Shown: positions 16,378 through 25,587 of the stretch, piece by piece
How positions within the stretch are numbered: the first letter of the stretch is position 1
Layout: every line of letters begins with the position of its first letter
Assembly (NCBI RefSeq): GCF_002917925.1
Contig: NZ_PPFE01000001.1
Location: 496,001-560,000 of the forward strand
Direction of reading: 5' to 3'
Length of the DNA stretch: 64,000 bases
Source: Roseovarius confluentis
GTDB taxonomy: Bacteria > Pseudomonadota > Alphaproteobacteria > Rhodobacterales > Rhodobacteraceae
Notes under the pieces: generated by a model
Told to the model about the DNA's origin: nothing
Databases searched by the model: none
What the model saw: only the letters and a program-made list of their open reading frames with translations
Translations under genes and position numbers: made by a program

Positions 16378-17220
16378 ATGTCTGACGTAGCTGGCAAGCC
16401 CTGCATCCTGTGTTGCGCGATCACCGGGTCGGTGCCGCGCAAGGCGGACAATCCGGCGGTGCCGATCAGCGTGACCGAGCAGGTCGAAAGCAGCCACGCC
16501 GCCGTCGAGGCGGGGGCGAGCATCATCCACGCGCATGTGCGCAACGAGGACGAGACGCCCTCCTCGGACCCCGACCGGTTCGCGGCGCTGAAGGAGGGGC
16601 TCGAAAAGCACTGTCCCGGCGTGGTGATCCAGTTCTCGACCGGCGGACGCTCGGGCGCGGGCAAGGCGCGTGGCGGGATGCTTTCGCTGCGGCCCGACAT
16701 GGCGTCGCTGTCGGTGGGGTCGAACAACTTCCCCACGCGGGTCTACGAAAACCCGCCGGACCTCGTGGCGTGGCTCGCGGGGGAGATGACCCGCTTTGAG
16801 ATCACGCCCGAGATCGAGGCGTTCGACCTGTCGCATATCCTGCAGGCCATCGCCATGCATGACGCGGGCATTGTGCCGGGCCAGCTTTACGTTCAGTTCG
16901 TCATGGGCGTGAAGAACGCCATGCCCGCGGATCGCGAGGTGTTCGACTTCTACGTCAAAACGATGCGGGAGCGTGCGCCCGATGCGGCGTGGTGCGCCGC
17001 GGGGATCGGCGCCAACCAGGTGGTGGTCAACGAGTGGGCCATTGCCGCGGGCGGACATACCCGCGCGGGACTGGAAGACAACGTGCGTCTGGATCGCGAC
17101 ACGCTGGCCCCGTCCAACGCGGCGTTGATCGCGCGGGCCGCCGAGATTTGCGCGAAATACGATCGCCCGGTGGCGAGCATCGCCCAGACCCGCGACATGC
17201 TGGGGCTGCGCCCGGCATAA
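16378..17220 (+). CDS. BKACE-family beta-keto acid cleavage enzyme
   Basis: From ATG at 16378 (AAGGAAAAGG upstream) the protein is 280 residues. ASIIHAHVRNEDETPSSDP contains the HxH metal ligands and loop of the 3-keto-5-aminohexanoate cleavage (Kce/BKACE, DUF849) family. These zinc enzymes condense a beta-keto acid with acetyl-CoA, giving acetoacetate and a new CoA ester. Specificity varies widely, with carnitine and lysine degradation as known cases. No lysine-fermentation or carnitine genes are nearby, so the substrate is open. Confidence 0.88.
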   Translation: MSDVAGKPCILCCAITGSVPRKADNPAVPISVTEQVESSHAAVEAGASIIHAHVRNEDETPSSDPDRFAALKEGLEKHCPGVVIQFSTGGRSGAGKARGGMLSLRPDMASLSVGSNNFPTRVYENPPDLVAWLAGEMTRFEITPEIEAFDLSHILQAIAMHDAGIVPGQLYVQFVMGVKNAMPADREVFDFYVKTMRERAPDAAWCAAGIGANQVVVNEWAIAAGGHTRAGLEDNVRLDRDTLAPSNAALIARAAEICAKYDRPVASIAQTRDMLGLRPA

Positions 17221-17354
17221 ACTCAGATGCGAGTCGCTCCTGGAAGGCGTCGATCCGAGCTGGCGCAGGGCGACGCCTTGCGACGTCGGAACGAATGCTT
17301 GGCGTCTTCGCCTGGAGGGGTGAGGCTGGCGTGGTCCAGTGCCCTCGCCGGTAG

Positions 17355-18806
17355 CTATTGCACCGCGCCGGGCACGTGTTCCGTAACGTCTGATTGAAGC
17401 ACCTTGGCGGCGGCGGCAAGGTCGTGCCGCAATTCCGTGCGCGCCGCCGTCGCCGCAGGGCCGTCAAGGCGCAGGACATAGCTGGGGTGCCACGTCACCA
17501 GCACCGCGCCGCCGTCATGGGCGGTCTCAACCTGGCCACGGCGGGCTTTCATTGGCGCATCGTTGCCGGTCAGGGCATAGGCCGCCGAGCCGCCAAGCGC
17601 GACCGTCAGCGTCGGCTGCACGAACCGGCGTTCGAGGTCGAGCCACCAGCGGCAATGGTCGATCTCGTGCTGGTCGGGGTTCTGGTGCATCCGGCGCTTG
17701 CCGGTGGGGCGGAATTTGAAGTGCTTGACCGCATTGGTCATCCAGCTGTCGCCGACCTCGGCCTCTTGCATGAGCGTGGTCAGCAATTGACCCGCCGGAC
17801 CCACGAAGGGCTTGCCGGCGAGATCCTCGGCATCGCCGGGCTGCTCGCCGACGATCATCAGGTCGGCCTGCGTGTGCCCCCTGCCCCAAACGGTCTGCGT
17901 AGCGACCTCGCACAGACCGCAGCGCTGGCACTGCATGGCGGCGGCGCGGGCCTCTTCCATGCTGTCGGGCATGTCCGTCATCTTGGGTTGCGGCAGTCGG
18001 CTGAGGATGCGTTCGGCATGAGCGGGCGTCTCGGTCGGCATGGCGGCGCGCATCTTTTCCACCCGCGCCTCGGCGTCGGCGAGCATCCGGGGGATGAGGT
18101 CGGTCTCGGGCAGGTTCTTCCAGTACTTCAGCGGCATCTCCGAGCGCATGGCCTGAAGATGCAGGCGCGCGGGATTGAAGATGTTGGCGAAATAGGTGCC
18201 CCACAGCGCCTCTGACGCGTCTTCGGGCAGATCCGGGCGGTCCGCCGGGGGATGGAAGGTAAGTTTGCCATCCTCGAACCGGGCGACGCCCTGCGGCGTG
18301 GCGATCATCCAGTCCATGTCGGCGAAACGCTTGGCGAAAAAGGGCGTGCCGGTTTCCAGGATGTGGTGATCGGGTTCGAACCACGCGCCAAAGCTGCGGC
18401 GATTGCCCTCGGTGGGCAGTTCGCGGAAACGGACGAACGCGTGCATCTTGTGAATGTCGCGGCGCACGGCCTTTTGCAGGACCGACAGCTTGCGCGCGAT
18501 CGGATCGGCGGGGTTGGCGAGCGCGCGGCGGGTGCTCTGGTGGCGATGAAGCGCCTGGTACAGCAGCGTCGGCGCCTCGGTGCCGGAGTGGCAAAGGGCG
18601 GTCTTGGCCAGCGACAGGAACTGTTTGGTCGTGGTCACCGCGTGGGGGCCGTCCGCCTCGGGCAGCGGGTCGGCAGGGAACAGGCTGGTGTCCTCTCCCC
18701 TGCCCCATTCGACCTGCTCCGGCGGGATGGCATGGCTCAGAAGGCGGCGGGCGGCGTCGCGCCATGCCTCGAAAAATCCGAGGTCCGGCAGGGATACGCG
18801 GTACAT
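17355..18806 (-). CDS. udgX: UdgX-family uracil-DNA glycosylase with N-terminal DUF4130 domain
   Basis: The 483-residue protein has an N-terminal DUF4130 region (to about residue 260) and a C-terminal Fe-S uracil-DNA glycosylase domain. Visible features are CQRCGLC for cluster ligands, GEQPGDAEDLAGKPFVGPAG for the uracil pocket, and the UdgX-specific loop KRRMH whose histidine forms a covalent link to DNA in studied members. The final motif is WHPSYVLR. Its start overlaps the stop of the radical SAM gene by one base, so the pair is cotranscribed. The role is excision or tight binding of uracil in DNA under SOS control, the regulation being inferred. Confidence 0.9.
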   Translation of the reverse strand: MYRVSLPDLGFFEAWRDAARRLLSHAIPPEQVEWGRGEDTSLFPADPLPEADGPHAVTTTKQFLSLAKTALCHSGTEAPTLLYQALHRHQSTRRALANPADPIARKLSVLQKAVRRDIHKMHAFVRFRELPTEGNRRSFGAWFEPDHHILETGTPFFAKRFADMDWMIATPQGVARFEDGKLTFHPPADRPDLPEDASEALWGTYFANIFNPARLHLQAMRSEMPLKYWKNLPETDLIPRMLADAEARVEKMRAAMPTETPAHAERILSRLPQPKMTDMPDSMEEARAAAMQCQRCGLCEVATQTVWGRGHTQADLMIVGEQPGDAEDLAGKPFVGPAGQLLTTLMQEAEVGDSWMTNAVKHFKFRPTGKRRMHQNPDQHEIDHCRWWLDLERRFVQPTLTVALGGSAAYALTGNDAPMKARRGQVETAHDGGAVLVTWHPSYVLRLDGPAATAARTELRHDLAAAAKVLQSDVTEHVPGAVQ

Positions 18807-20035
18807 CAGAAGAGGCTCAGCTGTTCCGGCGCGGGCGCGAAGCGGGCGCGCAAGTCAACGCTGTCGGTCAGTCCGGCTGGGGACCAGTCTGGCGTGGTAA
18901 CAAAGGATTTCGCCATGCCCATCCGCGCACCGATGCGCAGAAGGTCGGCATAGCGCAGGACGCCCGAGCGGCGGGCGGTCAGGATGCGATTGACGGTCTT
19001 GGTGCCGAAGCCGGGAACGCGCAGCAGCACGTCGCGCCCCGCGCGGTTCACGTCGACGGGGAATTGCCCGCGATGCGCCAGCGCCCACGCAAGCTTGGGG
19101 TCAATGTCGAGGTCGAGATTGCCCGAGGGAGCCACATCGGTGATCTCGTCCACGTCGAAGCCGTAGAAACGCAAGAGCCAGTCGGCCTGGTAGAGCCGGT
19201 GTTCGCGCACCAGGGGCGGCTTGATCAGCGGCAGCATCGCGGAACTGTCCGGGATGGGGGAAAAGGCCGAGTAATAGACACGGCGCAGCTTGTAGCCTGT
19301 GTAGAGCCGCGATGAGGTCGTCAGGATCGCCTTGTCGTTCGAGCCGTCGGCACCGACGATCATTTGGGTGGACTGTCCGGCGGGGGCGAATTTCGGCGCG
19401 CGTTTCCCGGTGTGGGACCGTTCCTTGCTGGCCTGCTGTTTCAGGCGCACCGACGCCATGGCGGCGCGGATCGACTCGGGGCGCTTTTGCGGTGCGAGGG
19501 TGCGGGTGCTGTCATCCTTGGGCAGTTCGATATTGACTGACAGGCGGTCTGCATAGCGCCCTGCCTCGTCGATCAGCTCCTGGCTGGCCTCGGGGATGGT
19601 TTTGAGGTGGATATAGCCCTTGAAGCCGTGATCCTCGCGCAGCATCCGGGCGATGCGGGTGATGTCGGCCATGGTGTCGTCCGGGCTCTTGATGATCCCG
19701 GAACTGAGGAACAGACCCTCGATGTAGTTGCGGCGGTAGAATTCCAGCGTCAAGGTCACGACCTCTTCGGGGGTAAATCGTGCCCGCTCCACGCCGCTGC
19801 TGACGCGGTTGATACAATAGGCGCAGTCGTAGATGCAGAAATTCGTCATCAGGATCTTGAGCAGGCTGATGCAGCGCCCGTCGGGCGTGTAGGCGTGACA
19901 GATCCCGCTGCCGCCCGCGCTGCCGATGCCGCCATTGCGGCTGTCGCGGCGGGTGGTGCCCGACGACGCGCAGGAGGCGTCGTATTTCGCGGCGTCGGCC
20001 AGGATCGCCAGTTTGTCTGAAAGGGTTTTACGCAT
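18806..20035 (-). CDS. Radical SAM protein, putative DNA modification/repair
   Basis: Starting at ATG 20035 the protein has 409 residues. CIYDCAYC is the CxxxCxxC cluster motif of radical SAM enzymes, and GRDVLLRVPGFGTKTVNRIL near the C-terminus is a helix-hairpin-helix DNA-binding motif. This is the family regularly encoded beside UdgX/DUF4130 genes and annotated as DNA repair; its chemistry is not established. A longer frame begins at 20134, but a LexA box at 20038-20052 lies inside it, which supports the shorter start. No Shine-Dalgarno sequence precedes ATG 20035, so translation may be leaderless. Confidence 0.88.
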   Translation of the reverse strand: MRKTLSDKLAILADAAKYDASCASSGTTRRDSRNGGIGSAGGSGICHAYTPDGRCISLLKILMTNFCIYDCAYCINRVSSGVERARFTPEEVVTLTLEFYRRNYIEGLFLSSGIIKSPDDTMADITRIARMLREDHGFKGYIHLKTIPEASQELIDEAGRYADRLSVNIELPKDDSTRTLAPQKRPESIRAAMASVRLKQQASKERSHTGKRAPKFAPAGQSTQMIVGADGSNDKAILTTSSRLYTGYKLRRVYYSAFSPIPDSSAMLPLIKPPLVREHRLYQADWLLRFYGFDVDEITDVAPSGNLDLDIDPKLAWALAHRGQFPVDVNRAGRDVLLRVPGFGTKTVNRILTARRSGVLRYADLLRIGARMGMAKSFVTTPDWSPAGLTDSVDLRARFAPAPEQLSLF

Positions 20036-20037
20036 GT

Positions 20038-20052
20038 GAACGAAAGTAGAAC
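20038..20052 (-). promoter_or_regulatory. LexA (SOS) box of the radical SAM-udgX operon
   Basis: On the minus strand GTTCTACTTTCGTTC is an exact GTTC-N7-GTTC direct repeat, the LexA box of the alphaproteobacteria. It ends 2 bp before the radical SAM start codon. LexA bound there would block transcription; DNA damage would release it. Confidence 0.8.
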
Positions 20053-20206
20053 ATGCAGGCGGAAATGCAAGAACGTTAATGCACGAGCGCGGTGCATTCG
20101 GCGCGTGTCCGCTTCGGGCGCGGCATCCGCGCACAGGGGTCGGAACATGTGGCGTCCGGCTCGGGTTGAGCCAACAAGTTCATGACGTAACGAGAGAGAG
20201 GTCAGC

Positions 20207-21580
20207 ATGTCCAAGATCGAGACCATCAACCCCGCGACGGCGGAGAAGATCGCCGACTACCAGACCATGAGCGAAGCCGAGGCCATCGAAGCGGTCGAAG
20301 CGTGCCATGCCGCCTTCATCGAGTGGCGTGAAAAGAGCCATGAAGAGCGCGGCGCAGTGCTGAAAGCGATTGCCAAGGAGCTGCGCGAAAACACCGCCGA
20401 GCTGGCGCAACTGATGACCCGCGAGATGGGCAAGTTGCTGAAGGACGGCAAGGACGAAATCGAGCTGTGCGCGCAGATTTTCGAGTACACCGCCGAACAA
20501 GGGCCGGGCCAGCTGAAGGACGAAACCCGGGACCTGGGCGACGGCAACAAGGGGCTTGTAACGTATCAGCCGATCGGCGTGGTCTACTCGATCCAGCCGT
20601 GGAACTTTCCGATGTACCAGCCGGTGCGCGTGCTGGCCGCTGCCCTGATGGCGGGCAATGGCTGTGTCCTGAAACACGCCGAAATCTGCACCGGCAGCGC
20701 CCTCCGCCTGCGCGAGATCTGCATCAAGGCAGGGTTGCCCAACGATATCTTCCGGGTCCTGCTGATTGACCACGACACGTCCGACAAGGTGATCGCGCAT
20801 GACAAGGTGCGCGGCGTGACCATGACGGGTTCGGATGCCGCAGGCAGCCATATCGGCGCAACAGCCAGCAAGGCACTGAAGAAGACCGTGCTAGAGCTGG
20901 GGTCGAACGACGCGTTCCTCGTACTGGAAGATGCGGACGTGGAATTGGCTGTGAAACTGTCGGTTCAGGGTCGGCTTTACAACAACGGTCAGACCTGCGT
21001 GAACGCGAAGCGGTTCATCGTGACCGACAAGGTCTATGATCAATTCGTCGATGCCTATGCCGATGCGATGTCCAAGATCAAGGTGGGCGCTCCCGATGAC
21101 GACGAGACCGAGCTTGGCCCGCTGAGCAGCCAGGAACAGCTTGAGACCGTCATGGAGCAGGTCGAAGAGAGCGTGAAGAAAGGCGCGAAGATCCTCGCCG
21201 GTGGCAAGAAACTGGATCGGGACGGTGCCTATTACCCCGCGACCGTGCTGGGGGACGTCACCCCCGGCATGCCGGCCTATGACGACGAGATCTTCGGCCC
21301 CGTGGCCTCGGTCATCCGCGCCAAGGACGACGAGGACGCGATGCGCATCGCCAATGACAGCCGGTACGGCCTGGGCGGTGGCATCTTTTCGAAAGACACC
21401 GAGCGCGCGGCGGAGATGGCGAAGAAGTATTTCGACACCGGCATGGTGCGGATCAACAGCTTTGGCGCGGCACACCCGAACATGCCCTTCGGCGGCGTCA
21501 AGGACTCGGGCTATGGCCGCGAACATGGCGGCTTTGGCGTGCGGGAGTTCGTAAACATCAAGGGCATCTGGCTGGATTGA
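20207..21580 (+). CDS. NAD(P)-dependent succinate-semialdehyde dehydrogenase-type ALDH
   Basis: The 457-residue enzyme shows YSIQPWNFPMYQPVRVLAAAL, ELGSNDAFLVLEDADVE with the catalytic Glu, and NNGQTCVNAKRFIV with the nucleophile cysteine. The ELGSNDAF form and overall layout resemble the Sad/YneI group that oxidises succinate semialdehyde. AGAGAGG precedes the ATG. It is divergent from the SOS operon and 45 bp upstream of catalase. It could receive succinate semialdehyde from putrescine or GABA breakdown, which would connect to the amine uptake genes at the left; this link is inferred. Confidence 0.87.
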   Translation: MSKIETINPATAEKIADYQTMSEAEAIEAVEACHAAFIEWREKSHEERGAVLKAIAKELRENTAELAQLMTREMGKLLKDGKDEIELCAQIFEYTAEQGPGQLKDETRDLGDGNKGLVTYQPIGVVYSIQPWNFPMYQPVRVLAAALMAGNGCVLKHAEICTGSALRLREICIKAGLPNDIFRVLLIDHDTSDKVIAHDKVRGVTMTGSDAAGSHIGATASKALKKTVLELGSNDAFLVLEDADVELAVKLSVQGRLYNNGQTCVNAKRFIVTDKVYDQFVDAYADAMSKIKVGAPDDDETELGPLSSQEQLETVMEQVEESVKKGAKILAGGKKLDRDGAYYPATVLGDVTPGMPAYDDEIFGPVASVIRAKDDEDAMRIANDSRYGLGGGIFSKDTERAAEMAKKYFDTGMVRINSFGAAHPNMPFGGVKDSGYGREHGGFGVREFVNIKGIWLD

Positions 21581-21625
21581 TCCAGCCGCCCTCGCGCCTG
21601 CCGGAATGAGAAAAGGAGAGTAACG

Positions 21626-23140
21626 ATGACCAAGCGAAAAACACTGACCACCACGTCAGGCAGCCCGTACACAACGAACGAGACCTCACGCACCGCCGGT
21701 GCGCGGGGTCCCGTTATGCTGGAGGACCATCAGCTAATTGAAAAGCTGGCGCACCAGAACCGTGAACGCATCCCAGAGCGGGTCGTGCACGCCAAGGGCT
21801 GGGGCCTTCAGGGCACGTTCACCGTGACCAAGGATATTTCCGAATACACGTGCGCCAAGCTCTTTTCCGAGGTCGGCAAGCAGACCGAGGTGCTGTCGCG
21901 CTGGTCCACCGTGGCGGGCGAAAGTGGCGCTGCGGATGCCGAGCGTGACGTGCGGGGATTCTCGCTGAAGTTCTATACCGAGGATGGAAACTGGGACATG
22001 GTGGGCAACAACACCCCCATTTTCTTTATCCGCGACGGCTACAAGTTTCCCGACTTCATCCGCACCCAGAAACGCCACCCCAAGACCAACCTGCGCTCGC
22101 CCGAGGCGATGTTCGACTTCTGGTCGGCCCAGCCCGAAAGCGTGCACCAGGTGACGATCCTGATGTCGGATCGTGGTATCCCGCGCAGCCCGGCACACAT
22201 GAACGGCTATGGCAGCCACACGTTCTCGATGTGGAATGACAAGGGCGAGCGTCATTGGGTGAAGTTCCATTTCCGCACCCACCAGGGCCACGAGACGCTG
22301 TCCGACGAAAAGGCGGCCGAGATCATCGGCCACACGCGCGAAAGCTACCAGGAAGAACTGTGGCACATGATCGAGGACGGCAACCATCCCAAGTGGACGC
22401 TGTTCATCCAGGTCATGACCGAAGAACAGGCGCTGGAAACGGAGTTCAACCCGTTCGACCTGACCAAGGTCTGGCCGCATGACGACTTTCCGCTGATCGA
22501 GGTGGGCGAGTTGGAAATGCACACCTTTCCGGAGAACTATTTCCAGCTGGTCGAGAACGCCGCCTACAGCCCGAACAACGTTGTGCGCGGTATCGGCTTT
22601 TCGCCTGACAAGATGTTGCAGGCGCGGCTCTTTGCCTACGCCGATGCGCACCGCTATCGCCTTGGCACGCATTACGAGGCGCTGCCTGCGAACGCGCCGA
22701 AAAATGCCGAGGTGCGGCATTATCACAAGGACGGCGCGATGCGGTTCTTCACCAACGATTTCGGCAATCCGAACGCCTATTACGAGCCGAACCAGTATGA
22801 CGGCCCCGTGGCCGACCAAAGCGCCGAGGAGCCGCCCCTGCGGATCGACCCCGAGGCCGTCGTGGGCCGGTTCAAGCAGGAAGAAAGCGACGTCGACTAC
22901 GTGCAGCCTCGCAAGCTTTATGCCGAGGTGCTGAACGATGCCGAGCGCGACCGCCTGCACAAGAACATGGCGGGCGGCATGGCACCTGTGTCGGAGGATG
23001 TTAAGGAACGCTGGCTCGCGGTTTTGAAAAAGGTGCATCCCGACTACGAGGCGGGTGTACGAACGGCGCTGGAGAGCGGCAACCATGGCGAGCCGTCGCT
23101 GCCGGTGACGGACGACACGCCGGTCGAAGCGGCCGAGTAG
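21626..23140 (+). CDS. katA: Monofunctional haem catalase (clade of small-subunit catalases)
   Basis: The 504-residue protein carries the distal histidine in RVVHAKGWG, the asparagine in GNNTPIFFIRDG, and the proximal haem-ligand tyrosine in RLFAYADAHRYRLG. It decomposes hydrogen peroxide. AAAGGAGAG precedes the ATG. The usual RVVHARG is RVVHAKG here, a mild variation. No oxyR gene lies beside it, and the 45-bp gap to the dehydrogenase gene suggests shared transcription with that gene or a weak promoter of its own. Confidence 0.96.
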   Translation: MTKRKTLTTTSGSPYTTNETSRTAGARGPVMLEDHQLIEKLAHQNRERIPERVVHAKGWGLQGTFTVTKDISEYTCAKLFSEVGKQTEVLSRWSTVAGESGAADAERDVRGFSLKFYTEDGNWDMVGNNTPIFFIRDGYKFPDFIRTQKRHPKTNLRSPEAMFDFWSAQPESVHQVTILMSDRGIPRSPAHMNGYGSHTFSMWNDKGERHWVKFHFRTHQGHETLSDEKAAEIIGHTRESYQEELWHMIEDGNHPKWTLFIQVMTEEQALETEFNPFDLTKVWPHDDFPLIEVGELEMHTFPENYFQLVENAAYSPNNVVRGIGFSPDKMLQARLFAYADAHRYRLGTHYEALPANAPKNAEVRHYHKDGAMRFFTNDFGNPNAYYEPNQYDGPVADQSAEEPPLRIDPEAVVGRFKQEESDVDYVQPRKLYAEVLNDAERDRLHKNMAGGMAPVSEDVKERWLAVLKKVHPDYEAGVRTALESGNHGEPSLPVTDDTPVEAAE

Positions 23141-23234
23141 CAAGAAACGGCGGTGACAGGCCGCATATGTGCCTGTCACCACCCGCCGCGTCGCATTCTG
23201 TCAACGAAAAGCCATCATCGCAGTACAATGGATT

Positions 23235-23272
23235 AAAAAAGGCCGGCACCTCGGGCAGAGGTGCCGGCCTTT
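23235..23272 (-). terminator. Rho-independent terminator, mainly for the 23291-23632 gene
   Basis: GGCCGGCACCTC at 23241-23252 pairs perfectly with GAGGTGCCGGCC at 23258-23269 around a 5-nt loop. On the minus strand six U residues follow (23240-23235). On the plus strand only three T follow, but it may also assist termination after the convergent catalase gene. Confidence 0.9.
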
Positions 23273-23290
23273 GCATTGCATAAGATCGCC

Positions 23291-23632
23291 TTAGTTCGAG
23301 GTCGTGGTGCTGCTCGACCCGTCAAGGCCGATAATCAGCAGTGCACCTGCACCGGCAGCGGCGGCAGCCGCTGCGGCCGGGCCCGTCCCCATGCCGAGAC
23401 CGGCGCTGGCACAGCGTGCCTGAACCAGGTCACCGCCAGGGGTGAACGTCGCGCCCACCAGGGTCGCTCCGCCACAAGCGTTCACGCGCATTGCGTAAGC
23501 TTCCGCGGTTTCGCCCGCGGCAACCGGCGGACCGTCTTGAACCGGCAAGGTCTGTGCCGCCTGTGCCGCTGCCTGGATCGGCATGATCGCCCCGAAGGCG
23601 ACCGCGCAGGTCGTTGCTAGAAATTTCTTCAT
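23291..23632 (-). CDS. Small secreted or membrane-anchored protein, unknown function
   Basis: The 113-residue protein opens with a Sec signal peptide (MKKFLATTCAVAFGAIMPIQ, cleavage near AAA). The mature part has two cysteines (NACGGATLVG, ARCASAG), which may form a disulfide, and ends with an Ala-rich hydrophobic helix and SSSTTTSN. I do not recognise the family. It has its own terminator immediately downstream and about 150 bp of upstream DNA, so it is a single-gene transcript. A similar layout is common among small Rhodobacterales envelope proteins. Confidence 0.72.
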   Translation of the reverse strand: MKKFLATTCAVAFGAIMPIQAAAQAAQTLPVQDGPPVAAGETAEAYAMRVNACGGATLVGATFTPGGDLVQARCASAGLGMGTGPAAAAAAAAGAGALLIIGLDGSSSTTTSN

Positions 23633-23780
23633 ATCATTCGCCTCGTTAATTGTTCACCTCTGTGCGCAAGCACTTTTGCAAACACACCCATGCATGTGAA
23701 GCGTAGGGCGCCACACACCATGATCAACCGATTCTAACAGGATAAGCAGCGATCCGCCAGTGATGCTGGTGCTTATGCCT

Positions 23781-25418
23781 TTATTTCGGGCGCGGTGTGT
23801 TTCGTGCAAGCACCCCTCTCGCCCAGCGGACCGAGGCCTGGCCGAAACAATCGTGGATTGAATCCGCGGCGATCACGCTGCCCAGTGCGAGGCGGCCCAG
23901 AAATGCCAGGCCCGGAACTATGGCACCGTGACGGTCCAGCATCTGCCCGTCCGCGGCCACGTTTGCCGCAAGGCCTTCGGCCATGGCGCAGAGCCTGCCT
24001 TGCCGGGTGAGCGCGGTGACGAGCGGCGCGCGCAGTTTTGACAGGTCGGGCGACGGCAGGACACCGTCGACCATGACGGTGGCTTCGGCCCGGTGATCCT
24101 CCGATGCCAGCGTCCAGCCCGCCCCGGTGAGCGTGATGTCGGGATCTGCCGTCAGGTCGAGCGTCACCAAACCGGCTGCGACCAGGGCCGCAACTTCCCG
24201 GCAGGCCGAAACGGGAGGGCCATAGGAATAGCGTTTCAGCCCCTCGTCGAACCCTACCAGCAGGCTGGCCGTTTCGGGCGGTGTGGTCGCGGGGTTGTAG
24301 CCCCGGCGCAACGTGTCCTGCCACTTGCGCCAGACCTGCCCAAAGACGAAGCCCGTCGAGGGCGCGAGGCTGCCGTCGGCCATGGAAATCCCGGCCTGGA
24401 GAGCAGAGATGGCGGGGCCGCTTTCCTGCGATCCGGGGTTCTGCCATTCCCGGGCCAGCCAATTGGCGGCATCCCCGGAGGCTCCGTCCAGCTGATCCAG
24501 CACGCGGCAGACGGCGGCCAGGAGGGCGTCAGACACCAGCCTGCGCGCCACGTCTGGCGGCGCTTCGGCCGCGGAGGATATGGCAGCGGCGAAGCCTTGC
24601 GTTTCCGCCTCGGTCGGGTCGAACCGTGCATCGAGCGCCGCCGTCTCTGGCTTGGGGAAGGGTGGCAAGCCGTCCAGTGAGAACGGCACCAGCAGGCCCG
24701 GCTCGGTGCCCGAGGGGACATAACGCCCGTTCTCGAACCGCCCGCCCTGCCCCAATGTCAGCACCCGGATCACGTCGAAGGCCGACAGCGCGAGCCCCCG
24801 GATCGCAACGGTCTGTCCGGTCCAGCGGGCGGCGTCGCGTTGCAGTTTCCAGGCAGGATAAGCCTGGCGCAGCACCGCGCCGGTATTGGCGGCGTGGGTC
24901 TGCCAGTCGTCAAGCTGCTCGTCGGGGCTGACCTCGGGCTGGCCAAGGGTCAGCAGGACCTCTGCATAGGGGCCGTGCCAGATGTCCGGACCGGCGCGCA
25001 GCATCCAGCCGCCGTCACCATGTTCCAGCCCGTCGATCACGGCGGTGTCATGGCGCAGGGAAAGGCCACCATGGCGGCGCAGCTCGGCATAGCGCGTTTC
25101 GAGATAGCGCCCAAGATCGCGGCGGCGGGGGAACGCATCGGGCGCCAACCCGGCATCCTGCCAATCGGCGAAGGCGCCGCAGCGCGAACCGCGCGGAGGA
25201 CGAATGTCGATATCGCGCATCGGGGTGTTCAACTGACAGACCGGGTTTTCGCCAGGGTCGAAATTGGGGCCGGCGCCTGGGGTGCTGGAGGGCTCGAACA
25301 GATCGACATGCAGCGCCCTTGCGGCGGCGCCTGCCTGCTCGGCCAGCGCCTCGAGTGCGCCGAGCCCCCGTGGGCCAAAGCCGACAACGGCGATTTTCAC
25401 TGTGTTTTCGCCCGCCAT
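23781..25418 (-). CDS. FAD/NAD(P)-binding protein (FAD_NAD_binding_9 type)
   Basis: The 545-residue protein starts with the dinucleotide-binding fold VVGFGPRGLGALEAL and has CQLNTPMRDIDIRPPRGSRC and LTLGQPE, which are features of the FAD-NAD(P)-binding family found in siderophore or amino acid N-hydroxylase-like proteins. It is probably a soluble flavoprotein that oxidises or hydroxylates a small molecule; the substrate is unknown. It is monocistronic and divergent from the glucosylglycerate phosphatase gene. The C-terminal half ends in LGSVIAADSIHDCFGQ, which may form the rest of the FAD site. Confidence 0.8.
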   Translation of the reverse strand: MAGENTVKIAVVGFGPRGLGALEALAEQAGAAARALHVDLFEPSSTPGAGPNFDPGENPVCQLNTPMRDIDIRPPRGSRCGAFADWQDAGLAPDAFPRRRDLGRYLETRYAELRRHGGLSLRHDTAVIDGLEHGDGGWMLRAGPDIWHGPYAEVLLTLGQPEVSPDEQLDDWQTHAANTGAVLRQAYPAWKLQRDAARWTGQTVAIRGLALSAFDVIRVLTLGQGGRFENGRYVPSGTEPGLLVPFSLDGLPPFPKPETAALDARFDPTEAETQGFAAAISSAAEAPPDVARRLVSDALLAAVCRVLDQLDGASGDAANWLAREWQNPGSQESGPAISALQAGISMADGSLAPSTGFVFGQVWRKWQDTLRRGYNPATTPPETASLLVGFDEGLKRYSYGPPVSACREVAALVAAGLVTLDLTADPDITLTGAGWTLASEDHRAEATVMVDGVLPSPDLSKLRAPLVTALTRQGRLCAMAEGLAANVAADGQMLDRHGAIVPGLAFLGRLALGSVIAADSIHDCFGQASVRWARGVLARNTPRPK

Positions 25419-25587
25419 GGTCAGCCTTCGTTTTTTTCCGTCTTTCCCGGATGTTGTAGCGCAATCTCCGCCGCTTCAATAGAAGGGCCGTGCCGTGGCG
25501 CCCGGAAATGGGGCGCGGCAAGATTTTGCGGGCCGCAAGGTGCGTTCCCCGGTCGCCTTGCCGCAACTTGTCGTCTAGTGTCGACAT

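Noticed and set aside
21734-23182. 482-codon minus-strand frame opposite catalase
   Set aside because: It is antisense to an intact catalase gene and has no recognisable domain.
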